A stretch of 64,000 bases of DNA from Osmia lignaria lignaria (taxonomy: Eukaryota > Arthropoda > Insecta > Hymenoptera > Megachilidae): NCBI RefSeq assembly GCF_051020975.1, contig NW_027478161.1, positions 22,790,001 through 22,854,000 of the forward strand. The letters are read 5' to 3'. Numbering within the stretch: the first letter of the stretch is position 1; each line of letters starts with the position of its first letter. Under the pieces are notes generated by a model. That model was not told the origin of the DNA. It ran no database searches and saw only the letters and a program-made list of their open reading frames with translations. Both the position numbers and the translations under genes were made by a program. Positions 13,098 to 25,325 of this stretch are shown in pieces.

Positions 13098-16000
13098 GAT
13101 CAGATGCGTAGTTCCCGAGATATATCAAGATATTTAAAAGTTCCGAAGCCGCACCAACATAATAGAGATACAGAAACACCGTGGCCCCTTTCTTTGAGAT
13201 AACTCTGCACTATTGCGAGCTGCAAATGCCACTTCCAGCTTAGCTGTGCAGAAGAAGAACAACAAGAAGAAGAAATATCTCGAAATATGTCCGTCAGGGC
13301 CCTTCCCTTGAGATAAATCTGCAAATATCTCGGAAACGAAGCGAGCTATGGCAAAATGTTAAGAGACCTTTTTTGTAGAGAATTAAGTTTCCCACTTTTT
13401 ATCTTCTATGATATTTTTTGATCAGATGCGTAGTTCTCGAGACATATCAAGATATTTAAAAGTTCCGAAGCCGCACCAACATAATAGAGATAGAGAAACA
13501 CCGTGGCCCCTTTCTTTGAGATAACTCTGCACTATTGCGAGCTGCAAATGCCACTTCCAGCTTAGCTGTGCAGAGGAAGAACAACAAGAAGAAGAAATAT
13601 CTCGAAATATGTCCGTCAGGCCCCTTCCCTTGAGATACATCTGCAAATATCTCGGAAACGAAGCGAGCTATGGCAAAATGTTAAGAGACCTTATTTGTAG
13701 AGAATTAAGTTTCCTACTTTTTATGTTCTGTGATATTATTTGATCAGATGCGTAGTTCTCGAGATATATCAAGATATATAAAAGTTCCGAAGCCGCACCA
13801 ACATAATAGAGATACAGAAACACCGTGGCCCCTTTCTTTGAGATAACTCTGCACAAGTGCGAGCCGCAAATGCCGCTTCCAGCTTAGCTGTGCAGAAAAA
13901 GAACAACAAGAAGAAGAAATATCTCGAAATATGTCCGTCAGGCCCCTTCCCTTGAGATAAATCTGCAAATATCTCGGAAACGAAGCGAGCTATGGCAAAA
14001 TGTTAAGAGACCTTATTTCTAGAGAATTAAGTTTCCTACTTTTTATGTTCTATGATATTTTTTGATCAGATGCGTAGTTCTCGAGATATATCAAGATATT
14101 TAAAAGTTCCGAAGCCGCACCAACATAATAGAGATACAGAAACACCGTGGCTCCTTTCTTTGAGATAACTCTGCACTATTGCGAGCTGCAAATGCCACTT
14201 CCAGCTTAGCTGTGCAGAAGAAGAACAACAAGAAGAAGAAATATCTCGAAATATGTCCGTCAGGCCCCTTCCCTTGAGATAAATCTGCAAATATCTCGGA
14301 AACGAAGCGAGCTATGGCAAAATGTTAAGAGACCTTTTTTGTAGAGAATTAAGTTTCCTACTTTTTATGTTCTATGATATTTTTTGATCAGATGCGTAGT
14401 TCTCGAGATATATCAAGATATTTAAAAGTTCCGAAGCCGCACCAACATAATAGAGATACAGAAACACCGTGGCCCCTTTCTTTGAGATAACTCTGCACTA
14501 TTGCGAGCTGTAAATGCCACGTCCAGCTTAGCTGTGCAGAAGAAGAACAACAAGAAGAAGAAATATCTCGAAATATGTCCGTCAGGCCCTCTCCCTTGAG
14601 ATAAATCTGCAAATATCTCGGAAACGAAGCGAGCTATGGCAAAATGTTAAGAGCCCTTTTTTGTAGAGAATTAAGTTTCCTACTTTTTATGTTCTGTGAT
14701 ATTATTTGATCAGATGCGTAGTTCTCGAGATATATCAAGATATTTAAAAGTTCCGAAGCCGCACCAACATAATAGAGATACAGACACACCGGGGCCCCTT
14801 TCTTTGAGATAACTCTGCACTATTGCGAGCTGCAAATGCCACTACCAGCTTAGCTGTGCAGAAGAAGAACAACAAGAAGAAGAAATATATCGAAATATGT
14901 CCGTTAGGCCCCTTCCCTTGAGATAAATCTGCAAATATCTCGGAAACGAAGCGAGCTATGGCAAAATGTTGAGAGACCTTTGTTGTAGAGAATTAAGTTT
15001 CCTACTATTTATATTCTATGATATTTTTTGATCAGATGCGTAGTTCTCGAGATATATCAAGATATTTAAAAGTTCCGAAGCCGCACCAACATAATAGAGA
15101 TACAGAAACACCTTTCTTTGAGATAACTCTGCACTAGTGCGAGCCGCAAATGCCACTTCCAGCATAGCTGTGCAGAAGAAGAACAACAAGAAGAAGAAAT
15201 ATCTCGAAATATGTCCGTCAGGCCCCTTCCCTTGAGATAAATCTGCAAATATCTCGGAAACGAAGAGAGCTATGGCAAAATGTTAAGAGACCTTTTTTGT
15301 AGAGAATTAAGTTTCCTACTTTTTATGTTCTATGATATTTTTTGATCAGATGCGTAGTTCCCGAGATATATCAAGATATTTAAAAGTTCCGAAGCCGCAC
15401 CAACATAATAGAGATACAGAAACACCGTGGCCCCTTTCTTTGAGATAACTCTGCACTATTGCGAGCTGCAAATGCCACTTCCAGCTTAGCTGTGCAGAAG
15501 AAGAACAACAAGAAGAAGAAATATCTCGAAATATGTCCGTCAGGGCCCTTCCCTTGAGATAAATCTGCAAATATCTCGGAAACCAAGCGAGCTATGGCAA
15601 AATGTTAAGAGACCTTTTTTGTAGAGAATTAAGTTTCCCACTTTTTATCTTCTATGATATTTTTTGATCAGATGCGTAGTTCTCGAGACATATCAAGATA
15701 TTTAAAAGTTCCGAAGCCGCACCAACATAATAGAGATAGAGAAACACCGTGGCCCCTTTCTTTGAGATAACTCTGCACTATTGCGAGCTGCAAATGCCAC
15801 TTCCAGCTTAGCTGTGCAGAGGAAGAACAACAAGAAGAAGAAATATCTCGAAATATGTCCGTCAGGCCCCTTCCCTTGAGATACATCTGCAAATATCTCG
15901 GAAACGAAGCGAGCTATGGCAAAATGTTAAGAGACCTTATTTGTAGAGAATTAAGTTTCCTACTTTTTATGTTCTGTGATATTATTTGATCAGATGCGTA

Positions 16001-19000
16001 GTTCTCGAGATATATCAAGACATTTAAAAGTTCCGAAGCCGCACCAACATAATAGAGATACAGAAACACCGTGGCCCCTTTCTTTGAGATAACTCTGCAC
16101 AAGTGCGAGCCGCAAATGCCGCTTCCAGCTTAGCTGTGCAGAAAAAGAACAACAAGAAGAAGAAATATCTCGAAATATGTCCGTCAGGCCCCTTCCCTTG
16201 AGATAAATCTGCAAATATCTCGGAAACGAAGCGAGCTATGGCAAAATGTTAAGAGACCTTATTTCTAGAGAATTAAGTTTCCTACTTTTTATGTTCTATG
16301 ATATTTTTTGATCAGATGCGTAGTTCTCGAGATATATCAAGATATTTAAAAGTTCCGAAGCCGCACCAACATAATAGAGATACAGAAACACCGTGGCTCC
16401 TTTCTTTGAGATAACTCTGCACTATTGCGAGCTGCAAATGCCACTTCCAGCTTAGCTGTGCAGAAGAAGAACAACAAGAAGAAGAAATATCTCGAAATAT
16501 GTCCGTCAGGCCCCTTCCCTTGAGATAAATCTGCAAATATCTCGGAAACGAAGCGAGCTATGGCAAAATGTTAAGATACCTTTTTTGTAGAGAATTAAGA
16601 TTCCTACTTTTTATGTTCTATGATATTTTTTGAGCAGATGCGTAGTTCTCGAGATATATCAAGATATTTAAAAGCTCCGAAGCTGCACCAACATAATAGA
16701 GGTACAGAAACACCGTGGCCCCTTTCTTTGAGATAACTCTGCACTAGTGCGAGCCGCAAATGCCACTTCCAGCATAGCTGTGCAGAAGAAGAACAACAAG
16801 AAGAAGAAATATCTCGAAATATGTCCGTCAGGCCCCTTCCCTTGAGATAAATCTGCAAATATCTCGGAAACGAAGAGAGCTATGGCAAAATGTTAAGAGA
16901 CCTTTTTTGTAGAGAATTAAGTTTCCTACTTTTTATGTTCTATGATATTTTTTGATCAGATGCGTAGTTCTCGAGATATATCAAGATATTTAAAAGTTCC
17001 GAAGCCGCACCAACATAATAGAGATACAGAAACACCGTGGCTCCTTTCTTTGAGATAACTCTGCACTATTGCGAGCTGCAAATGCCACTTCCAGCTTAGC
17101 TGTGCAGAAGAAGAACAACAAGAAGAAGAAATATCTCGAAATATGTCCGTCAGGCCCCTTCCCTTGAGATAAATCTGCAAATATCTCGGAAACGAAGCGA
17201 GCTATGGCAAAATGTTAAGATACCTTTTTTGTAGAGAATTAAGTTTCCTACTTTTTATGTTCTATGATATTTTTTGATCAGAAGCGTAGTTTTCGAGATA
17301 TATCGAGATACTTAAAAAATCCGAAGCCGCACCAACATAATAGAGATACAGAAACACTGTGGCCCCTTTCTTTGAGATAACTCTGCACTAGTGCGAGCCG
17401 CAAATGCCGCTTCCAGCTTAGCTGTGCAGAAGAAGAACAACAAGAAGAAGAAATATCTCGAAATATGTCCGTCAGGCCCCTTCCCTCGAGATAAATCTGC
17501 AAATATCTCGGAAACGAAGCGAGCTATGGCAAAATGTTAAGAGACCTTTTTTGTAGAGAATTAAGTTTCCTACTTTTTATGTTGTATGATATTTTTTGAT
17601 CAGATGCGTAGTTCTCGAGATATATCAAGATATTTGAAAGTTCCGAAGCCGCACCAACATAATAGAGATACAGAAACACCGTGGCCCCTTTCTTTGAGAT
17701 AACTCTGCACTATTGCGAGCTGCAAATGCCACTTCCAGCTTAGCTGTGCAGAAGAAGAACAACAAGAAGAAGAAATATCTCGAAATATGTCCGTCAGGGC
17801 CCTTCCCTTGAGATAAATCTGCAAATATCTCGGAAACGAAGTGAGCTATGGCAAAATGTTAAGAGACCTTTTTTGTAGAGAATTAAGTTTCCCACTTTTT
17901 ATCTTCTATGATATTTTTTGATCAGATGCGTAGTTCTCGAGACATATCAAGATATTTAAAAGTTCCGAAGCCGCACCAACATAATAGAGATAGAGAAACA
18001 CCGTGGCCCCTTTCTGTGAGATAACTCTGCACTATTGCGAGCTGCAAATGCCACTTCCAGCTTAGCTGTGCAGAAGAAGAACAAGAAGAGGAAGAAATAT
18101 CTCGAAATATGTCCGTCAGGCCCCTTCCCTTGAGATACATCTGCAAATATCTCGGAAACGAAGCGAGCTATGGCAAAATGTTAAGAGACCTTATTTGTAG
18201 AGAATTAAGTTTCCTACTTTTTATGTTCTGTGATATTATTTGATCAGATGCGTAGTTCTCGAGATATATCAAGATATTTAAAAGTTCCGAAGCCGCACCA
18301 ACATAATAGAGATACAGAAACACCGTGGCCCCTTTCTTTGAGATAACTCTGCACAAGTGCGAGCTGCAAATGCCGCTTCCAGCTTAGCTGTGCAGAAAAA
18401 GAACAACAAGAAGAAGAAATATCTCGAAATATGTCCGTCAGGCCCCTTCCCTTGAGATAAATCTGCAAATATCTCGGAAACGAAGCGAGCTATGGCAAAA
18501 TGTTAAGAGACCTTATTTCTAGAGAATTAAGTTTCCTACTTTTTATGTTCTATGATATTTTTTGATCAGATGCGTAGTTCTCGAGATATATCAAGATATT
18601 TAAAAGTTCCGAAGCCGCACCAACATAATAGAGATACAGAAACACCGTGGCTCCTTTCTTTGAGATAACTCTGCACTATTGCGAGCTGCAAATGCCACTT
18701 CCAGCTTAGCTGTGCAGAAGAAGAACAACAAGAAGAAGAAATATCTCGAAATATGTCCGTCAGGCCCCTTCCCTTGAGATAAATCTGCAAATATCTCGGA
18801 AACGAAGCGAGCTATGGCAAAATGTTAAGATACCTTTTTTGTAGAGAATTAAGATTCCTACTTTTTATGTTCTATGATATTTTTTGAGCAGATGCGTAGT
18901 TCTCGAGATATATCAAGATATTTAAAAGCTCCGAAGCTGCACCAACATAATAGAGGTACAGAAACACCGTGGCCCCTTTCTTTGAGATAACTCTGCACTA

Positions 19001-19851
19001 GTGCGAGCCGCAAATGCCACTTCCAGCATAGCTGTGCAGAAGAAGAACAACAAGAAGAAGAAATATCTCGAAATATGTCCGTCAGGCCCCTTCCCTTGAG
19101 ATAAATCTGCAAATATCTCGGAAACGAAGAGAGCTATGGCAAAATGTTAAGAGACCTTTTTTGTAGAGAATTAAGTTTCCTACTTTTTATGTTCTATGAT
19201 ATTTTTTGATCAGATGCGTAGTTCTCGAGATATATCAAGATATTTAAAAGTTCCGAAGCCGCACCAACATAATAGAGATACAGAAACACCGTGGCTCCTT
19301 TCTTTGAGATAACTCTGCACTATTGCGAGCTGCAAATGCCACTTCCAGCTTAGCTGTGCAGAAGAAGAACAACAAGAAGAAGAAATATCTCGAAATATGT
19401 CCGTCAGGCCCCTTCCCTTGAGATAAATCTGCAAATATCTCGGAAACGAAGCGAGCTATGGCAAAATGTTAAGATACCTTTTTTGCAGAGAATTAAGTTT
19501 CCTACTTTTTATGTTCTATGATATTTTTTGATCAGAAGCGTAGTTTTCGAGATATATCGAGATATTTAAAAAATCCGAAGCCGCACCAACATAATAGAGA
19601 TACAGAAACACTGTGGCCCCTTTCTTTGAGATAACTCTGCACTAGTGCGAGCCGCAAATGCCGCTTCCAGCTTAGCTGTGCAGAAGAAGAACAACAAGAA
19701 GAAGAAATATCTCGAAATATGTCCGTCAGGCCCCTTCCCTCGAGATAAATCTGCAAATATCTCGGAAACGAAGCGAGCTATGGCAAAATGTTAAGATACC
19801 TTTTTTGTAGAGAATTAAGTTTCCTACTTTTTATGTTCTATGATATTTTTT
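13098..19851. repeat. 7-mer higher-order repeat, three copies (2246, 2254, 2254 bp)
   Basis: Copies start at 13098, 15344 and 17598. Their first four monomers correspond in order: gtcagggcccttc, then gagatagagaaac with gatacatctgc, then gcacaagtgcgag with gcagaaaaag, then gtggctcc. In the second and third copies the last three monomers also match (gagcagatgcg with agctgcacc and gaggtacag; gtggctcc; the ttaaaaaatcc head with ccctcgagat). In the first copy the last three are instead a ggccctctccc monomer plus the 636-bp marker dimer, which makes it 8 bp shorter. Part of one HOR was therefore replaced by a block of equal monomer number. Confidence 0.88.
14708..15343. repeat. 636-bp marker dimer, copy 5
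   Basis: Last occurrence of the marker dimer in the window, at the end of the first 7-mer. No 314-bp monomer is found between 15344 and 64000. Confidence 0.92.
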
Positions 19852-22105
19852 GATCAGAAGCGTAGTTTTCGAGATATATCGAGATACTTAAAAGATCCGA
19901 AGCCGCACCAACATAATAGAGATACAGAAACACTGTGGCCCCTTTCTTTGAGATAACTCTGCACTAGTGCGAGCCGCAAATGCCGCTTCCAGCTTAGCTG
20001 TGCAGAAGAAGAACAACAAGAAGAAGAAATATCTCGAAATATGTCCGTCAGGCCCCTTCCCTCGAGATAAATCTGCAAATATCTCGGAAACGAAGCGAGC
20101 TATGGCAAAATGTTAAGAGACCTTTTTTGTAGAGAATTAAGTTTCCTACTTTTTATGTTGTATGATATTTTTTGATCAGATGCGTAGTTCTCGAGATATA
20201 TCAAGATATTTGAAAGTTCCGAAGCCGCACCAACATAATAGAGATACAGAAACACCGTGGCCCCTTTCTTTGAGATAACTCTGCACTAGTGCGAGCCGCA
20301 AATGCCGCTTCCAGCTTAGCTGTGCAGAAGAAGAACAACAAGAAGAAGAAATATCTCGAAATATGTCCGTCAGGCCCCTTCCCTTGAGATAAATCTGCAA
20401 ATATCTCGGAAACGAAGCGAGCTATGGCAAAATGTTAAGAGACCTTATTTGTAGAGAATTAAGTTTCCTACTTTTTATGTTCTGTGGTATTATTTGATCA
20501 GATGCGTAGTTCTCGAGATATATCAAGATATTTAAAAGTTCCGAAGCCGCACCAACATAATAGAGATACCGAAACACCGTGGCCCCTTTCTTTGAGATAA
20601 CTCTGCACTATTGCGAGCTGTAAATGCCACGTCCAGCTTAGCTGTGCAGAAGAAGAACAAGAAGAGGAAGAAATATCTCGAAATATGTCCGTCAGGCCCC
20701 TTCCCTTGAGATAAATCTGCAAATATCTCGGAAACGAAGCGAGCTATGGCAAAATGTTAAGAGACCTTATTTGTAGAGAATTAAGTTTCCTACTTTTTAT
20801 GTTCTGTGGTATTATTTGATCAGATGCGTAGTTCTCGAGATATATCAAGATATTTAAAAGTTCCGAAGCCGCACCAACATAATAGAGATACCGAAACACC
20901 GTGGCCCCTTTCTTTGAGATAACTCTGCACTATTGCGAGCTGTAAATGCCACGTCCAGCTTAGCTGTGCAGAAGAAGAACAAGAAGAGGAAGAAATATCT
21001 CGAAATATGTCCGTCAGGCCCCTTCCCTTGAGATAAATCTGCAAATATCTCGGAAACGAAGCGAGCTATGGCAAAATGTTAAGAGACCTTTTTTGTAGAG
21101 AATTAAGTTTCCTACTTTTTATGTTCTATGATATTTTTTGATCAGATGCGTAGTTCTCGAGATATATGAAGATATTTATAAGTTCCGAAGCCGCACCAAC
21201 ATAATAGAGATACCGAAACACCGTGGCCCCTTTCTTTGAGATAACTCTACACTATTGCGAGCTGGAAATGCCACTTCCAGTTTAGCTGTGCAGAAGAAGA
21301 ACAACAAGAAGAAGAAATATCTCGAAATATGTCCGTCAGGCCAGTTCCTTTGAGCTGAATCTGCAAATATCTCGGAAACGAAGCGAGCTATGGCAAAATG
21401 TTAAGAGACGTTTTTTGTAGAGAATTATGTTTCCTACAATTTATGTTCTATGATATTTTTTGATCAGATGCGTAGTTCTCGAGATATATCAAGATATTTA
21501 AAAGTTCCGAAGCCGCACCAACATAATAGAGATACAGAAACACCGTGGCCCGTCTCTTTGAGATAACTCTGCACTATTGCGAGCTGGAAATGCCACTTCC
21601 AGTTTAGCTGTGCAGAAGAAGAACAACAAGAAGAAGAAATATCTCGAAATATGTCCGTTAGGCCCCTTCCCTTGAGATAAATCTGCAAATATCTCGGAAA
21701 CGAAGCGAGCTATGGCAAAATGTTAAGAGACCTTTTTTGTAGAGAATTAAGTTTCCTACTTTTTATGTTCTATGATATTTTTTGATCAGATGCGTAGTTC
21801 TCGAGATATATCAAGATATTTAAAAGTTCCGAAGCCGCACCAACATAATAGAGATACAGAAACACCGTGGCCCCTTTCTTTGAGATAACTCTGCACTATT
21901 GCGAGCTGCAAATGCCACTTCCACCTTAGCTGTGCAGAGGAAGAACAACAAGAAGAAGAAATATCTCGAAATATGTCCGTCAGGCCAGTTCCTTTGAGCT
22001 GAATCTGCAAATATCTCGGAAACGAAGCGAGCTATGGCAATATGTTAAGAGACCTTTTTTGTAGAGAATTATGTTTCCTACAATTTATGTTCTATGATAT
22101 TTTTT
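19852..22105. repeat. seven-monomer block, right copy of the long-range pair
   Basis: Matches 2496-4749 in monomer order and private marks. It follows directly after the third 7-mer. Its sixth-kb relatives on the left are also next to a ttaaaaaatcc-headed monomer, so the crossover that joined the blocks probably lies in that monomer. The copy at 21140-21461 has a single change (ctctacac) that puts a TAG in the minus-strand frame. Confidence 0.82.
20496..21139. repeat. two adjacent near-identical monomers
   Basis: The monomers at 20496 and 20818 share a rare set of marks: gtggtattatttg just upstream, gataccgaaacacc, gctgtaaatgccacgtcc, and gaacaagaagaggaag. This is a single-unit tandem duplication, best explained by unequal exchange out of register by one monomer. 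Confidence 0.88.
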
Positions 22106-25100
22106 GATCAGAAGCGTAGTTTTCGAGATATATCGAGATATTTAAAAGTTCCGAAGCCGCACCAACATAATAGAGATACAGAAACACCGTGGCCTCTCTC
22201 TTTGAGATAACTCTGCACTAGTGCGAGCCGCAAATGCCACTTCCCGCTTAGCTGTGCAGAAGAAGAACAACAAGAAGAAGAAATATCTCGAAATATGTCC
22301 GTCAGGCCCCTTCCCTTGAGATAAATCTGCAAATATCTCGGAAACGAAGCGAGCTATTGCAAAATGTTAAGAGACCTTTTTTGTAGAGAATTATGTTTCC
22401 TACTTTTTATGTTCTATGATATTTTTTGATCAGATGCGTAGTTCTCGAGATATATCAAGATATTTAAAAGTTCCGAAGCCGCACCAACATAATAGAGATA
22501 CAGAAACACCGTGGCCCCTCTCTTTGATATAACTCTGCACTATTGCGAGCTGGAAATGCCACTTCCAGTTTAGCTGTGCAGAAGAAGAACAACAAGAAGA
22601 AGAAATATCTCGAAATATGTCCGTTAGGCCCCTTCCCTTGAGATAAATCTGCAAATATCTCGGAAACGAAGCGAGCTATGGCAAAATGTTCAGAGACCTT
22701 TTTTGTAGAGAATTAAGTTTCCTACTTTTTATGTTCTATGATATTTTTTGATCAGATGCGTAGTTCCCGAGATATATCAAGATATTTAAAAGTTCCGAAG
22801 CCGCACCAACATAATAGAGATACAGAAACACCGTGGCCCCTTTCTTTGAGATAACTCTGCGCTATTGCGAGCTGCAAATGCCACGTCCAGCTTAGCTGTG
22901 CAGAAGAAGAACAACAAGAAGAAGAAATATCTCGAAATATGTCCGTCAGGCCCGTTCCTTTGAGCTGAATCTGCAAATATCTCGGAAACGAAGCGAGCTA
23001 TGGCAAAATGTTAAGAGACGTTTTTTGTAGAGAATTATGTTTCCTACAATTTATGTTCTATGATATTTTTTGATCAGAAGCGTAGTTTTCGAGATATATC
23101 GAGATATTTAAAAGTTCCGAAGCCGCACCAACATAATAGAGATACAGAAACACCGTGGCCCCTTTCTTTGAGATAACTCTGCACTATTGCGAGCTGTAAA
23201 TGCCACTTCCAGCTTAGCTGTGCAGAAGAAGAACAACAAGAAGAAGAAATATCTCGAAATATGTCCGTCAGGCCAGTTCCTTTCAGCTGAATCTGCAAAT
23301 ATCTCGGAAACGAAGCGAGCTATGGCAAAATGTTAAGAGACGTTTTTTGTAGAGAATTATGTTTCCTACAATTTATGTTCTATGATATTTTTTGATCAGA
23401 AGCGTAGTTTTCGAGATATATCGAGATATTTAAAAGTTCCGAAGCCGCACCAACATAATAGAGATACAGAAACACCGTGGCCCCTCTCTTTGAGATAACT
23501 CTGCACTAGTGCGAGCCGCAACTGCCACTTCCCGCTTAGCTGTGCAGAAGAAGAACAACAAGAAGAAGAAATATCTCGAAATATGTCCGTCAGGCCCCTT
23601 CCCTTGAGATAAATCTGCAAATATCTCGGAAACGAAGCGAGCTATTGCAAAATGTTAAGAGACCTTTTTTGTAGAGAATTATGTTTCCTACTTTTTATGT
23701 TCTATGATATTTTTTGATCAGATGCGTAGTTCTCGAGATATATCAAGATATTTAAAAGTTCCGAAGCCGCACCAACATAATAGAGATACAGAAACACCGT
23801 GGCCCCTTTCTTTGAGATAACTCTGCACTATTGCGAGCTGCAAATGCCACGTCCAGCTTAGCTGTGCAGAAGAAGAACAACAAGAAGAAGAAATATCTCT
23901 AAATATGTCCGTCAGGCCCCTTCCCTTGAGATAAATCGGCAAATATCTCGGAAACGAAGAGAGCTATGGCAAAATGTTGAGAGACCTTTTTTGTAGAGAA
24001 TTAAGTTTCCTACAATTTATGTTCTATGATATTTTTTGATCAGAAGCGTAGTTTTCGAGATATATCGAGATATTTAAAAGTTCTGAAGCCGCACCAACAT
24101 AATAGAGATACAGAAACACCGTGGCCCCTTTCTTTGAGATAACTCTGCACTATTGCGAGCTGTAAATGCCACTTCCAGCTTAGCTGTGCAGAAGAAGAAC
24201 AACAAGAAGAAGAAATATCTCGAAATATGTCCGTCAGGCCAGTTCCTTTGAGCTGAATCTGCAAATATCTCGGAAACGAAGCGAGCTATGGCAAAATGTT
24301 AAGAGACGTTTTTTGTAGAGAATTATGTTTCCTACAATTTATGTTCTATGATATTTTTTGATCAGAAGCGTAGTTTTCGAGATATATCGAGATATTTAAA
24401 AGTTCCGAAGCCGCACCAACATAATAGAGATACAGAAACACCGTGGCCCCTTTCTTTGAGATAACTCTGCGCTATTGCGAGCTGCAAATGCCACGTCCAG
24501 CTTAGCTGTGCAGAAGAAGAACAACAAGAAGAAGAAATATCTCGAAATATGTCCGTCAGGCCCGTTCCTTTGAGCTGAATCTGCAAATATCTCGGAAACG
24601 AAGCGAGCTATGGCAAAATGTTAAGAGACGTTTTTTGTAGAGAATTATGTTTCCTACAATTTATGTTCTATGATATTTTTTGATCAGAAGCGTAGTTTTC
24701 GAGATATATCGAGATATTTAAAAGTTCCGAAGCCGCACCAACATAATAGAGATACAGAAACACCGTGGCCCCTTTCTTTGAGATAACTCTGCCCTATTGC
24801 GAGCTGTAAATGCCACTTCCAGCTTAGCTGTGCAGAAGAAGAACAACAAGAAGAAGAAATATCTCGAAATATGTCCGTCAGGCCCGTTCCTTTCAGTTGA
24901 ATCTGCAAATATCTCGGAAACGAAGCGAGCTATGGCAAAATGTTAAGACACGTTTTTCGTAGAGAATTATGTTTCCTACAATTCATGTTCTATGATATTT
25001 ATTGATCAGAAGCGTAGTTCTCGAGATATATCAAGATATTTAAAAGTTCCGAGGCCGCACCAACATAATAGAGATACAGAAACACCGTGGCCCCTTTCTT

Positions 25101-25325
25101 TGAGATAACTCTGCACTAGTGCGTGCCGCAAATGCCACTTCCAGCTTAGCTGTGCAGAAGAAGAACAACAAGAAGAAGAAATATCTCGAAATATGTCCGT
25201 CAGGCCCCTTCCCTTGAGATATATCTGCAAATATCTCGGAAACGAAGCGAGCTATGGCAAAATGTTAAGAGACCTTTTTTGTAGAGAATTATGTTTCCTA
25301 CAATTTATGTTCTATGATATTTTTT
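22106..25325. repeat. ten-monomer block, first copy at 17-mer spacing
   Basis: Ten monomers here recur in the same order from 27580, 5474 bp (17 units) downstream. Shared private marks include ccacttcccgc, gagctattgc, tttgatataactc, ctctgcgctattgcgag, cgcaactgcc, ctctaaatatg with aatcggc, gttctgaagcc, ctgccctatt, tttttcgtag with attcatg, and ttccgaggccgc with gtgcgtgccgc. Differences are few, such as gttcagagacc near 22688 against gttaagagacc. Most of these monomers carry the gaagcgtag/tttcgag head. Confidence 0.88.

Noticed and set aside
15380..15586. 68-codon minus-strand frames in a second register (also near 45004, 48224, 49190, 52410, 53054).
   Set aside because: Most depend on single changes such as aaaccaagcg that create or remove a start; they overlap the other frame and have low-complexity Phe-rich content from the purine tract.
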